From Brachybacterium sacelli (lineage in GTDB: Bacteria; Actinomycetota; Actinomycetes; Actinomycetales; Dermabacteraceae), in the NCBI RefSeq assembly GCF_017876545.1, contig NZ_JAGIOD010000002.1, positions 1,426,001 through 1,490,000 on the forward strand: 64,000 nt of DNA, in the 5' to 3' direction. Shown in pieces: positions 47,031 to 55,877 of this stretch. Both the position numbers and the translations under genes were made by a program. Each line of letters starts with the position of its first letter. Position 1 is the first letter of the stretch. The notes below the pieces were generated by a model. That model had not been told where the DNA came from. It did not search any database and was given only the letters and a program-made list of their open reading frames with translations.

Positions 47031-47672
47031 CTAGAGCTCGCGGGTGCGGTACAGCGCGGTCGAGATGCTGACGGCGACGAGGACGCCGAGGGCACCGATA
47101 CCGAGGCCGGCGGCGATCACCACGGCGATCGGAACTCCCGACAGCGTCTCCAGCACGAGGGTGTGCACTCCTGTGGCCTGGAGGAGCCAGGCACCACCGG
47201 CGATCACGAAGGCCGGCGCGTACGCCATCAGACGTCCTCGCGAGTAGCCGACGCGGAAGAACACCGGCATCTGAAGCGCCAGAGCGAGTCCGACGAACGC
47301 TGCTCCCGCAGCCAGGGATATCAGGAGAATCGACGACGGCACGCGATCGCCACGTAGTGCGGTGACGATCACCGTCGCCGCCGTCGCCAGGCCCGTGGCG
47401 AGGAGGTAGTACACGACCAGGGACACGGCGCGTCCGGCGACCACGGAGGCCCGCGAGACGGGCAGCACTCCGTACAGCGTGTCGAGTCGTCCGCGTTCGT
47501 CGCCCAGGAACGGGGTGGAGACGATCAGCGAGGTCGCCAGGGCGGCGGCGATGATCGCCATGCCCGGGACGGGCAGGATCAGTCCGACGGCCGTGACGAA
47601 CAACAGGGTGAGCAGGGTCTGCCGACGGGGGAGCCAGGAGAGCAGGTCGAAGCGTGCGAAGGCGGGGATCAT
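47031..47672 (-). CDS. ABC-2 type transporter permease
   Basis: This 213-residue membrane protein has six hydrophobic segments. FLGDERGRLDTLYGVLPVSRASVVAGRAVSLV is typical of the ABC2_membrane_5 group (residues about 48-80). It is the third gene of a GntR-ATPase-permease unit; the start ATG 47672 overlaps the ATPase stop. It probably moves an antimicrobial or lipid in a YtrA-type system. The substrate is unknown. Confidence 0.82.
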   Translation of the reverse strand: MIPAFARFDLLSWLPRRQTLLTLLFVTAVGLILPVPGMAIIAAALATSLIVSTPFLGDERGRLDTLYGVLPVSRASVVAGRAVSLVVYYLLATGLATAATVIVTALRGDRVPSSILLISLAAGAAFVGLALALQMPVFFRVGYSRGRLMAYAPAFVIAGGAWLLQATGVHTLVLETLSGVPIAVVIAAGLGIGALGVLVAVSISTALYRTREL

Positions 47673-48520
47673 GCGGCGACCTCCTGGGAGTCGGCGGCCA
47701 GGTGGATGATGACGTCGTCGATGCTCGCGTCGTCGATCACCACCTCGGGGCCGAATGCGGCGGAGTCGCGCATCCGGATCAGTGCCGACCACTGCGCTCC
47801 CGACTGCTGCAGCCCCAGGACGGGGCCGGAGGACGGCGGGCCGGAGCCGCGGGCCATGGCGAACTCCTCCGCCACGCTGTCGAGCGTGCCCTGATGGGCG
47901 ATGGCGCCGTCGACCAGGACGACGAGCTCGTCAGCCAGGTCCACCAGATCGGTGGTGATGTGCGTGGAGAACAGCACGGTGTGCGCGGGGTCGACCATGA
48001 ACTCCCGGATCAGATCGCCGATCCGGCGGCGGGAGGAGGGGTCGAGGCCGCTGGAGGGCTCATCGAGTATCAACAGGTCCGGGCCCTGGGCAAGGGCGGT
48101 GGCCACGGAGAGCTTCACGCCCTGACCACGGGACAAGTCGCCGACGGGCCGATCCGACGGGACCGAAAGCTCCTCGAGGAGGCCGGTGAACCGCTCCTGG
48201 TCCCATCCCGGATAGAAGGGTCCCAGGCGCCGCCCGAGGCTCGCGACCGACCACTCCGCAGCGGCAGTCGGCTCGTCCAGGACGACTCCGGTGCGGGCGA
48301 GCGCACTGCGGGCACCGGGCGCCTGGCCCAGGACGCGGACAGTGCCTGCATCGGGCGCGAGAAGTCCCAGCAGGGCACGGATGGTGGTGGTCTTCCCCGC
48401 CCCGTTGGGGCCCACGAGACCGAGAACGCTCCCTGCATGGAGGGAGAGGGAGAGGTCGCGGATCGCGAAGCCGGGGCGTTGTACGGCCATGTGGCCGATT
48501 CGGACGGCGGGATCATTCAT
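47669..48520 (-). CDS. ABC transporter ATP-binding protein (GntR-linked)
   Basis: This 283-residue ATPase has Walker A GPNGAGKTTT, an unusual signature DLSRGQGVKLSVATAL (SRGQ rather than SGGQ) and Walker B LLILDEPSSGLDPSSRR. Switch His is in FSTHITTDL. The SRGQ signature is seen in the BcrA/YtrB-like group. ATG 48520 overlaps the GntR stop by 8 bases and follows GGAG. The in-frame ATG at 48550 lies inside the GntR gene. Confidence 0.88.
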   Translation of the reverse strand: MNDPAVRIGHMAVQRPGFAIRDLSLSLHAGSVLGLVGPNGAGKTTTIRALLGLLAPDAGTVRVLGQAPGARSALARTGVVLDEPTAAAEWSVASLGRRLGPFYPGWDQERFTGLLEELSVPSDRPVGDLSRGQGVKLSVATALAQGPDLLILDEPSSGLDPSSRRRIGDLIREFMVDPAHTVLFSTHITTDLVDLADELVVLVDGAIAHQGTLDSVAEEFAMARGSGPPSSGPVLGLQQSGAQWSALIRMRDSAAFGPEVVIDDASIDDVIIHLAADSQEVAA

Positions 48521-48890
48521 CGTGGCTCCACATCTCATCGAGACGGTCATGAACTTGAGGAGGGCTCAGCCGGGCGCGTCGCGCGGCGGCGACGAGCTCC
48601 CTGAGCACGTCGTCGACGTGGGTCCTCAGCGCGCTCGAAGCGACCTGGGCGTCGATCGGGAGGACGACGAAACCACGGCCGTGCTCGCCGTGGATGAGGC
48701 CGTCTGCCTCGAGATCGTTGTACGCACGGGTGACGGTGATCGAGCTGACCCGGAGGTCAGCGGCGAGCTGACGCAACGAAGGAAGGAACTGGCCTTCCGC
48801 GATCTCCCCGGACAGGATCGACGCGCGCACCTGTGTCTTGATCTGCTCGTAGATCGGCGTGCGTGAGCTCGTCGACACCACGATCCGCAT
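48513..48890 (-). CDS. GntR family regulator (YtrA subfamily)
   Basis: This 125-residue protein contains a winged HTH (PSLRQLAADLRVSSITVTRA, about residues 37-56) and a short C-terminal helical dimerisation tail, as in the YtrA branch. It heads an operon with the ABC ATPase and permease, which it presumably represses until an inducer such as a cell-wall-active compound is present. An ACTGT...ACAGT dyad lies just upstream of its start. Confidence 0.9.
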   Translation of the reverse strand: MRIVVSTSSRTPIYEQIKTQVRASILSGEIAEGQFLPSLRQLAADLRVSSITVTRAYNDLEADGLIHGEHGRGFVVLPIDAQVASSALRTHVDDVLRELVAAARRARLSPPQVHDRLDEMWSHDE

Positions 48891-48900
48891 GACACTCCCA

Positions 48901-48924
48901 ACTGTATAGGTGCGTAGTAACAGT
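48901..48924. promoter_or_regulatory. Candidate GntR/YtrA operator and promoter
   Basis: ACTGT (48901-48905) and ACAGT (48920-48924) form a dyad 10 bases upstream of the GntR start. On the minus strand the region also holds a TATACA-like -10. It is consistent with autoregulation. Confidence 0.45.
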
Positions 48925-48983
48925 AGGACAGTCAGCGAGGCGTGGCAAGGGGCCCGACCGCCAGGACCCGGGCGTGCTCCTGA

Positions 48984-50948
48984 TCAGGCGAGGGGCTGGT
49001 GAGGAACCAGGACCTTCTCGACGAAGTGCGGAGCCTGCGGGCGGTGGGCAGGGGCGCCGGGTTCGGTTGCCGAGCCCGGCAGGAGGATGCTGGAGGCGGC
49101 CCTGCCCTGACCGCCGAACCGGATGAGGGAGATCCAGGTGTCGCCTCCGATGGCGGGCCAGTCCGTCGGGGCAGGCACGATCTCCAGGCATGCGAACAGG
49201 CCGAAGTACGTGGGACCGCCGCTGGCCGGCACATCCTCCGGCGCGGCTCCGATCAGTGCGACGTCGCCGTAGGCCGCATCCAGCGGTCGACCCAGCTGCG
49301 CGAGGGCCTCTGCGGCACGGTGCAAGGAGTCCACTGCAGCTGCGGGATTCAGCAGGCCGGTGGGCAGTCCGCCCGCCTCACGGGCAGTGCCGAGGCGGCT
49401 GTCGTCCATGACGACGTCGCCGACGGGGAAGTGGTCGTGCGCCCACAGGTGGAACAGGAGGTAGCCGCGGCTGCCGGCCTCGGCATGTCGATCCCAGCGC
49501 CGCAGCACCTCCACGGCTTCGCCCAGGTCCTCCGACGCAGCGGCGGTCAGGAGGTCGTCGAGGACGATGTCCGCCAGGTGCACGCGGGTGCTCCACTTCA
49601 GGTCCAGCAGATCGTGCGGGGAGATCCGTGGGGATCTGCTCATCGCTGCCCGGGACAGGGGAGAGCGGATGTCGCGGATCTGAGCGGGATCCGGAGCGAT
49701 GCCGTCGGGGTAGTCGGTCGGATCCAGCGGAGGATCGCAGAACCACCAGGGGGTCTCGTTGACGTTCTGGACCCACCCGCACTGCGGATCGATGACCTTG
49801 GGCAGACTGCTCGGCGGGTTCAAGCGCTCCCAGATCTGGGCGGGGTCATCCCCGGGAAGTCGGCGCCGGGAATCATCGAAGGCGCCACCTGGTCTTCGGG
49901 GCGTGGCTCCGCAGAACGCGGCACCGACCGATCCGGTGGAGTCCGCCGCGATGATGTTGAACATCGGCAGCGGCCGACGTTCCTGCGCCGAGAACAGGGC
50001 GGGGACGGTCTCGGCCAGGGACATCTGCCACCAGGCTTCCAGCGCCGTGGTGACCGGCTCGTGGAGGACCCCGGCGACACGGATCGCGACGAGTGTCCCG
50101 TCCGGGGCTTCCGTCACGGGTCCGTGGACGCTACGCCGCTCGGTCACTCTCACTGCGTCACCCCCGCGCACCTCCACCACGTGCTCCTGGGTCGTGAACG
50201 GGATCAGATCGCTGTCGAAGCGGTACTGGTCACCGCTCACCTCGAGCTCGTACACCCACAGCTGGGGAAGGGGATTCACGGTGTGGGTCCACCCGAGGTG
50301 CGAGGTATAGGCGAAGGACTGCCACGGGAACCCGATCGGGGTGACGCCATGGCACCTCCGGCCCGGCGACATCGTCCGCGCCTCGAACAACCTGTACGGT
50401 CCGACCCACGGGATATGCGGATTCACCAGCAGCAGCGACTCATGGGTCGATGATTTCTCGGCGGACACCGCCCAGGCGCTCGATCCTCCGCCGAGAAGCC
50501 CGGGACCTCCGACGGCCGGGAACGCGAGCTCCTGGTCCCAGAACCGCGCGAACCCGAAGAACAGTGCGAAGGTGTGCGCGACCACGTCACGAGGGGTGAT
50601 CGGCAACGCCTCGCGGCGATCGCCACCGCGGGCCGGATCCTCAGCGCAGGCCTCGTTGAAGCCGTCGCAGAACGCCTCCAGACGGGTGAGGGTCTGGTCT
50701 TCTTGCGCGAGCCACCACGTCTGTACCGCGGCGTCGAGGCCGAACCGCGCGTGCATCACATCGCCCTCGACGAACTCCTCGCCCCACATCGAGGCCGCCC
50801 GTCCCCGGGCGATGCCGTAGAGCTCGAGAATCGCAGTGGCATGTGTCAGGGCCTGTGCGTAACCGAATCCACGGCAGGCCCCGAGGTCGTCGTCGGCGGT
50901 GATCGTCGGCATCCCGTACTCGTCCCACGTGATCTTCACTCTCGGCAC
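48984..50948 (-). CDS. Penicillin acylase family protein without signal peptide
   Basis: This 654-residue Ntn-hydrolase resembles penicillin/AHL acylases. The N-terminal KITWDEYGMPTITADDDLGACRGFGYAQA matches the start of the alpha chain in shortened form. The autoprocessing site is GGGSSAW, making S156 the likely nucleophile after cleavage from G155. HIPW and the Asn-containing NVNETPWW segment fit the beta chain. It has no signal sequence, unlike most members, so it may act in the cytoplasm. GTG 50948 is the longest start; GTG 50939 has a better-spaced GAGGA. The substrate (amide, beta-lactam or acyl-homoserine lactone) is unknown. Confidence 0.82.
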   Translation of the reverse strand: MPRVKITWDEYGMPTITADDDLGACRGFGYAQALTHATAILELYGIARGRAASMWGEEFVEGDVMHARFGLDAAVQTWWLAQEDQTLTRLEAFCDGFNEACAEDPARGGDRREALPITPRDVVAHTFALFFGFARFWDQELAFPAVGGPGLLGGGSSAWAVSAEKSSTHESLLLVNPHIPWVGPYRLFEARTMSPGRRCHGVTPIGFPWQSFAYTSHLGWTHTVNPLPQLWVYELEVSGDQYRFDSDLIPFTTQEHVVEVRGGDAVRVTERRSVHGPVTEAPDGTLVAIRVAGVLHEPVTTALEAWWQMSLAETVPALFSAQERRPLPMFNIIAADSTGSVGAAFCGATPRRPGGAFDDSRRRLPGDDPAQIWERLNPPSSLPKVIDPQCGWVQNVNETPWWFCDPPLDPTDYPDGIAPDPAQIRDIRSPLSRAAMSRSPRISPHDLLDLKWSTRVHLADIVLDDLLTAAASEDLGEAVEVLRRWDRHAEAGSRGYLLFHLWAHDHFPVGDVVMDDSRLGTAREAGGLPTGLLNPAAAVDSLHRAAEALAQLGRPLDAAYGDVALIGAAPEDVPASGGPTYFGLFACLEIVPAPTDWPAIGGDTWISLIRFGGQGRAASSILLPGSATEPGAPAHRPQAPHFVEKVLVPHQPLA

Positions 50949-51393
50949 TCCTCGCTTCAGGCTCTGACCGTTCGGCGCGGTCTCGCGACCGGATCTCCTG
51001 GAAGTATGGCGGGCCCCTCAGCCCAGATGCTCCGCGAAGTGTCTGTCGATCGAATGCTTAAGGCGGATGTGATTCCCCGGATGACCGTCCCCGGGTCCGT
51101 CGCGTTCATGCCGGGAGGCGACGATCCTGCCGGATTCCGCGCGGTGGACGCGGGCATCGTTGGTGAGCGGATCGGACAACGGCGCACGGCGTCACGACGG
51201 CCCGACGCGCGGGATCGATTCGAGAAACCTGCTCGTGCGGTCGACGCAAACAGTCCGGTGAGAATGTGATTTCCCTATCCGGGCTGCTACATCAGCACTC
51301 CACTTGTGTATCGAGGAGAATGCTGGCGTGATCGCGGTCTGGCATGATGAGCAGTACAGATAAAAAGTTCGTCCAGCGATGTGAGGACCAATC
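50949..51393. other. 445-base region without a convincing gene
   Basis: An 87-codon frame at 51006-51269 (+) exists but its third-position composition is mixed and no family is recognised, so I do not call it. The last 150 bases are clearly less GC-rich than the surroundings and include TACAGATAAAAAG (51355-51367), a plausible promoter for the small membrane-protein gene. Confidence 0.4.
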
Positions 51394-51612
51394 ATGTTTC
51401 ACAACAGCCGTCACGATGATGCCGCCGTCGGAACACTGAGCGCACTCGCCATTGTTCTGATCACGTTCCTTGCCGGGCAGACTCTCGGTGACGCATGGTC
51501 AGCTCAATGGATCACCGGCTCCCAGATGCTGGTGTTCGCGTACCTCGCCGCCATGTGGGTTCTGGTGCGCAACCTCGCGGCACGGCCCGGGCGGCATCGT
51601 GCACGCTCCTGA
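51394..51612 (+). CDS. Small membrane protein, unknown
   Basis: This 72-residue protein has two hydrophobic segments (about 12-30 and 42-58) and a basic C-terminal tail (RPGRHRARS). The ribosome site GAGGA lies 8 bases before ATG 51394. It has no recognised family. It lies in a lower-GC patch near a tRNA-Met gene, so it may be of foreign origin. Confidence 0.55.
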   Translation: MFHNSRHDDAAVGTLSALAIVLITFLAGQTLGDAWSAQWITGSQMLVFAYLAAMWVLVRNLAARPGRHRARS

Positions 51613-51872
51613 ACGCAGTTCCCTTGCCTGTCATGGACCAGCGGCAGGGGCGGCATATGTGAAAAGAGGTTTCGGGGGAGGGGACGCTACGTGGTGAGGT
51701 GCGACGGCGCGTGGCACAGCGGATAATGGGCCATGAGTCCGCGACGATGACCTTGGAGGTGTGCGCGTCACTCATGGATGATGACGTGCGCGCCCGCGGT
51801 TCCTGGATTGATGCCGTTGCATTCCCGGTGCGTACTGCGTAACGGCCGTTCCCATCGAATTCGCTTCTGAAC
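51613..51872. other. Lower-GC spacer with a possible degenerate response-regulator start
   Basis: No intact gene is seen. On the minus strand from ATG 51775 the translation begins MSDAHTSKVIVADSWPIIR, which resembles the first strand and helix of NarL-type receivers (VLIADDHPIVR) but loses similarity within 25 residues. It could be a gene remnant or chance. Confidence 0.3.
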
Positions 51873-51949
51873 TGGTAGCCCAGGCGGGGCTTGAACCCGC
51901 GACCGACGGATTATGAGTCCGCTGCTCTGACCGGCTGAGCTACTGGGCC
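51873..51949 (-). tRNA. tRNA-Met (CAT anticodon)
   Basis: A 77-base cloverleaf is present, with acceptor GGCCCAG/CTGGGCT, D arm GCTC...GAGC, anticodon loop CTCATAA and T arm GCGGG/CCCGC (TTCAAGC loop). The 3' CCA is encoded. The anticodon CAT would fit elongator Met; tRNA-Ile2 (lysidine-modified) cannot be fully excluded by eye. Confidence 0.9.
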
Positions 51950-52019
51950 GTGGACCCACGGTGGGGCCCGGAAGAATCTACCACGTCGTGCCCCTGTGAC
52001 CTGGCCGGATGCGCAGGGT

Positions 52020-53288
52020 TCAGGGGACGGGACGGGTCGCTGCGGCGCCACCGGTGCGGGTGTCGCCCGCCGTGATCGCTGCTCGCTCCCGCACCACTCG
52101 GACCGTCGGCCGTTCACCGGCACGGGAGGCGTCCATCCAGGCCTCGAACACCGAGCCGCCCGGCGCAGCAGCGCTGCGCTCCAGCAGTGGGTCCCGGCCG
52201 ACGGGGAACTCTATCTCCCGGCCGCGGGGCGCCGGGGGAGCGGCCTCGCGGGCTGCGGCCACGGCATCGCGGAAGGCTTCCCCGGCGTTCTTGATCCTGC
52301 CGTGCTCGTCGAACAGCCCGAGGGTGTGCTCCAGCGGCGGGAAGTCCGCCAGCGAGCGGGAGACGTCATGGGAGCACCACCAGGTGATGCCCCACAGCTC
52401 GGGGCACTGCATCGCCGTCTCGAATGTGCTGCGCACGAACCACGGCACCTCCTGCTCGGTGAGGATGCTGCGCGGAGCGCCGACCTCTTGCAACCACAAG
52501 GGGCGCTGGGGAGCGGGGGAGAAGGCGCGAGCGAGCTCGAGGTAGTACTCAGCGCGGTGCGCGACCTCGAAGGAGCGGGCGCCGTAGCGCTGCCCGGTGC
52601 CGTCGAAGATCCAGGAGTGCACGACGGTGGCGTCACCGAGGGACGCGGACTGGTCGGGGGTGAAGGCGTGGTCGTCCATGAACCAGGCCGCGTCGTAGTT
52701 GGCGACCGTGTGCATTCCTCCTGGTGCTCCCGCGCGGGCCGCCGCCAGCAGGGTGCGCGTCCAGGCCTCGGCCTCCGCGACCGAGGTGACGTCCGGGTCG
52801 GGATGGTTGGAGGCGGAGAACTGATTGACCTCGTTGCCCAGCGTGAGTCCCACCAGGTTCGGTGCGTCCGCGAGACGGGCCGAGAGGGAGTGCACCAGCT
52901 CGGCGGTCGCCTCCACCACCGCGGGGTCGGTGAACATGTTGCGGCGGTGCCAGGTGGCCAGCCAGCTGGGAACGAAGTCGAAGCTCGAGAGGTGTCCCTG
53001 GATCGCGTCGACCACGACGTCCAGCCCGACCGTGGCGGCGATGTCGACCACGGTGCGCACGTCCTCGAGGCCTCGGAGCCGGATCAGGGTCCGGTTGGGC
53101 TGCAGCAGCGGCCACAGCGGGAAGACCCGCACGTGGTCCGCGCCGAGGGACGCGATCGCCTGGAGGTCCTCGCCGACCGCGTCCGGATCCAGGTCGAGCC
53201 AGGAGTGGAACCATCCGGTGCGCGGCGTGTAGTTCACTCCGAAGCGTGGGGCTCCGGATCCGGTCGGTGCAGGGGAGGGGGCAGGCAT
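52020..53288 (-). CDS. GH5-like glycoside hydrolase (cytoplasmic)
   Basis: This protein of about 422 residues has a TIM-barrel clan A glycoside-hydrolase pattern. RTGWFHSWLDLD starts the barrel. The acid/base Glu is in TLGNEVNQF (near residue 150) and the nucleophile Glu in LWLQEVGAP (near residue 277). Late WWCSHD is also typical. No signal peptide is seen, so it probably acts on imported oligosaccharides (beta-mannoside or beta-glucoside type, inferred). ATG 53288 follows AAGGA. It is divergent from a LacI regulator that very likely controls it. Confidence 0.8.
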   Translation of the reverse strand: MPAPSPAPTGSGAPRFGVNYTPRTGWFHSWLDLDPDAVGEDLQAIASLGADHVRVFPLWPLLQPNRTLIRLRGLEDVRTVVDIAATVGLDVVVDAIQGHLSSFDFVPSWLATWHRRNMFTDPAVVEATAELVHSLSARLADAPNLVGLTLGNEVNQFSASNHPDPDVTSVAEAEAWTRTLLAAARAGAPGGMHTVANYDAAWFMDDHAFTPDQSASLGDATVVHSWIFDGTGQRYGARSFEVAHRAEYYLELARAFSPAPQRPLWLQEVGAPRSILTEQEVPWFVRSTFETAMQCPELWGITWWCSHDVSRSLADFPPLEHTLGLFDEHGRIKNAGEAFRDAVAAAREAAPPAPRGREIEFPVGRDPLLERSAAAPGGSVFEAWMDASRAGERPTVRVVRERAAITAGDTRTGGAAATRPVP

Positions 53289-53386
53289 CGTCGTCCTTCC
53301 GTCGGCCGCAGCCGGTGGCGAGGGGTCGGGCCGGGGTCCTGGGCAGGGGACAGCGACAGGCCGGCACGACGGTGACGACCCGGTGC

Positions 53387-53404
53387 TACTGTAGCGCTCA
53401 AGTA
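53387..53404. promoter_or_regulatory. LacI-type operator between GH5 and LacI genes
   Basis: TACTGTAGCGCTCAAGTA is a hyphenated palindrome (TACT-nn-AGCGCT-nn-AGTA) with the central CG typical of LacI-family sites. It lies in the divergent region and overlaps a TACAGT that could be the -10 of the hydrolase gene. Confidence 0.6.
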
Positions 53405-53451
53405 ACACTGCGAGGCGGCGCGGTGTCGAAGGGATGACGGAGAGGGCGACG

Positions 53452-54558
53452 ATGAGCACCAGCAGTTCCTCCCCGTCCCGCGGCAGCGGGCGCGGCCAGC
53501 GTGTCACGATCGCGGACATCGCACGCCGCGCCGGCGTCACCTCTGCCGCGGTGTCCCTCGCCGTCAACGGACGGCCCGGCGTCTCGGAGGCGACTCGCAC
53601 CCGGATCATGGAGATCGCGAGGGAGCTGGACTGGGAACCGTCCCCGGCCGCGCGAGCCCTGGCCGGAGCGCCGGTGCTCACCGTCGGCATGGTGCTGGCC
53701 CGCCCGGCGGAGGTGCTCGGCAACGAGGCCTTCTTCGGGGCCTTCGTCGCGGGGCTGCAGGAGGTCCTCAGCGCCCAGGACTACTCGCTGCAGATGAAGA
53801 TCGTGGACTCGCCCGAGGCGGAGATCGACACCTATCGCCGCTGGTTCGCGCAGCGCCGCGTCGACGGTGTGGTGGTCGTGGACCTGCGCGTGGACGACCC
53901 GCGGATCCCGGCGCTCGAGGAGCTCGGCCAGCCGGCGCTCGTCGTCGGCGGGCCCGGGAACCACGGGTCGCTGCCGTCGGTCTACGTCGACGACGCCCAT
54001 GCCACGCAGCTGCTGGTCGACCACCTCGCCGAGCGCGGGCACCGCCGGATCGCACGCGTCGCGGGCACCTCCGCGTTCCTCCACACCGCCCAGCGGGACC
54101 ACGCCTTCCTGGGACGCTGCGCGGAGCTCGGCCTGCACGGCGAACTGCAGGATGCGGGCTTCGGTGCCGAGGATGCCGCGGTCGCGACCGCACAGCTGCT
54201 GAGCGGGCAGCACCCGCCGACGGCGATCGTCTTCGACAGCGACGAGATGGCGCTGGCAGGATCTCAGGTCCTCGCCGAGAGCGGCGTTGCGATCCCCGGC
54301 GACATCGCCGTGGCCAGCTACGAGGATTCACCCCTGGCCCGCACCCACCGTCCGGCCATCACCGCCATCGGACGCTCCGCCGTGGAGTACGGCGGGGTGA
54401 CCGCCACCCGGCTGCTCGAGGTCGTCTCCGCGGCGCGACGGCACCGCGGCGGACCCGTCGAGGAGGCGGAGAGCGAGGTGCGCGCCCTCGAGCCGGAGCT
54501 GAGGGTCCGCGACTCCACCGACCCCTCCCAGCAGCCCGGCCCCGACGAGGTGAGATAG
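53452..54558 (+). CDS. LacI family transcriptional regulator
   Basis: This protein of about 368 residues has an N-terminal HTH (TIADIARRAGVTSAAVSLAVNG) with hinge helix SPAARALA. A periplasmic-binding-like sugar domain covers about 60-340. The tail is low complexity. ATG 53452 is preferred (GGAGAGG upstream); ATG 53434 lacks a spaced ribosome site. It probably represses the divergent GH5-like gene in the absence of a mannoside or glucoside ligand. Confidence 0.9.
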   Translation: MSTSSSSPSRGSGRGQRVTIADIARRAGVTSAAVSLAVNGRPGVSEATRTRIMEIARELDWEPSPAARALAGAPVLTVGMVLARPAEVLGNEAFFGAFVAGLQEVLSAQDYSLQMKIVDSPEAEIDTYRRWFAQRRVDGVVVVDLRVDDPRIPALEELGQPALVVGGPGNHGSLPSVYVDDAHATQLLVDHLAERGHRRIARVAGTSAFLHTAQRDHAFLGRCAELGLHGELQDAGFGAEDAAVATAQLLSGQHPPTAIVFDSDEMALAGSQVLAESGVAIPGDIAVASYEDSPLARTHRPAITAIGRSAVEYGGVTATRLLEVVSAARRHRGGPVEEAESEVRALEPELRVRDSTDPSQQPGPDEVR

Positions 54559-54631
54559 GGCATAGCGCCCGGTCGGAGCCCTGATCGAGGGTGCGGGCAG
54601 CATCCGGTCCTGCTACTGTTGTCCAGGTCGA

Positions 54632-54706
54632 TCCCGCATAGCTCAACGGCAGAGCATTCGACTGTTAATCGAAGGGTTGTTGGTTCGAATCCAACTGCGG
54701 GAGCCA
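54632..54706 (+). tRNA. tRNA-Asn (GTT anticodon)
   Basis: The cloverleaf begins TCCCGCA and ends TGCGGGAGCCA, with anticodon loop CTGTTAA and TTCGAAT T-loop. The CCA end is encoded. A strong hairpin follows 9 bases later. Confidence 0.95.
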
Positions 54707-54714
54707 CAGCAGGA

Positions 54715-54746
54715 ACGCAGCCCCGGGGACACCCCCGGGGCTGCGT
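54715..54746 (+). terminator. Terminator after tRNA-Asn
   Basis: A perfect 14-bp stem (54715-54728 with 54733-54746) with a 4-base ACAC loop is followed by a pyrimidine-rich CATTTCTCTCTC stretch. It is a good intrinsic terminator. Confidence 0.85.
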
Positions 54747-54790
54747 CATTTCTCTCTCCCCCCCCATGGTTCCCGCGAAGGAGAAGGACG

Positions 54791-55297
54791 ATGCCCTCCG
54801 TCCCCGATGATCACCTCCCCGTCCCCGAGGAGGCCACGCCCGAGAGTGTCTGGGCCGACCGCACCGGGCACCGCACCCTGGTCGGACGCAATCAGCGCGG
54901 CGTAGAGATCCCCATCGGCAAGGGGGAGGGCGAGATCAGCCCCGGCGAGCTGCTCAAGCTGGGGCTCATCGGCTGCGCGGGCATGACCTCCGACATCAAC
55001 CTCTCCCGCCGTCTCGGGGAGGATTTCGCGATGCGCCTATGGGCGCACGGGACCTCCGACGAGGACAACCGGTACGCGCAGATCACGGAACAGGTCCAGC
55101 TGCCGCTGGAGGGGCTGACCGAGGCCGAGATCGACGGGGTCGTGACGGTGTTCGGTCGTGCCGTCGCCGCCGGCTGCACGGTCGAGCGCACCGTCGTGCC
55201 CGGGGTCGAGGTGACCCACGACGTCCTCGGGGCCGGGGCTCAGGCCGCTCAGTCCGCTCAGACCGGACAGGCGCAGCAGGACGGGGACGCACGATGA
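54791..55297 (+). CDS. OsmC family protein
   Basis: This 168-residue OsmC/Ohr-type peroxiredoxin has the two redox Cys in LIGCAGMTSDI (C62) and AAGCTVERTV (C127). The family reduces organic hydroperoxides with dithiol partners. The C-terminal 20 residues are Gln/Ala rich. ATG 54791 follows AAGGAGAAGGA; the frame also extends upstream into the tRNA, which is not real. It overlaps def by ATGA. Confidence 0.88.
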   Translation: MPSVPDDHLPVPEEATPESVWADRTGHRTLVGRNQRGVEIPIGKGEGEISPGELLKLGLIGCAGMTSDINLSRRLGEDFAMRLWAHGTSDEDNRYAQITEQVQLPLEGLTEAEIDGVVTVFGRAVAAGCTVERTVVPGVEVTHDVLGAGAQAAQSAQTGQAQQDGDAR

Positions 55298-55782
55298 GCA
55301 TCCGTTCCATCCGCCTGGTCGGCGACCCCGTGCTGCGCACACCCTGCGACCCCATCCGCACGATCACCGACGGCACCCGGGGTCTGATCCGTGATCTCGA
55401 GGAGACCGTGGATGACGAGGCCCGCGCGGGGCTGGCAGCCAACCAGATCGGCATCAGCCAGCGCGCCTTCTCCTGGCACCTGCAGGGCCACGGCATCGGG
55501 CACATCATCAATCCGGTCATCGTCGAGCTCTCCGAGGAGCTCCAGCACGATGACGAGGGTTGCCTGTCGGTGCCGGGACTGTTCTTCCCGCGCACCCGCT
55601 CCGCCTTCGCCCGCTGCGTGGGCACGGACGTGGGCGGCGAGGAGGTCGAGCTGGCCGGCGAGGGCATCATCGCCCGCCTCATCCAGCACGAGGTCGCCCA
55701 CCTCGACGGAGAGCTCTACATCGACGGCCTCGAACGCGCGGTGAGGAAGAAGGCGTTGCGCCAGATCAGGGAGACCCTCTAA
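55294..55782 (+). CDS. def: Peptide deformylase
   Basis: This 162-residue iron/zinc enzyme removes formyl from nascent Met. Motif 1 is GLAANQIG, motif 2 EGCLSVPG (Cys ligand) and motif 3 QHEVAHLDG (HExxH). In motif 3 the usual HEIDH is HEVAH, which keeps both His ligands and the catalytic Glu. The start ATG overlaps the osmC stop. It is probably a second deformylase in addition to a main def-fmt copy elsewhere. Confidence 0.92.
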   Translation: MSIRSIRLVGDPVLRTPCDPIRTITDGTRGLIRDLEETVDDEARAGLAANQIGISQRAFSWHLQGHGIGHIINPVIVELSEELQHDDEGCLSVPGLFFPRTRSAFARCVGTDVGGEEVELAGEGIIARLIQHEVAHLDGELYIDGLERAVRKKALRQIRETL

Positions 55783-55877
55783 GCTCTGCGGGAGAGACAG
55801 GAGCCCTCCTGCAGCTCGCACCGTCCGGACGGTACCGATTCGTTGGGGAAGACGCATCGGACACCGGAAGGAACGAG

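Noticed and set aside
51006..51269. 87-codon plus-strand frame in the 50.9-51.4 kb gap
   Set aside because: Third-position composition is mixed, there is no ribosome site and no recognisable family, so there is not enough to call a gene.
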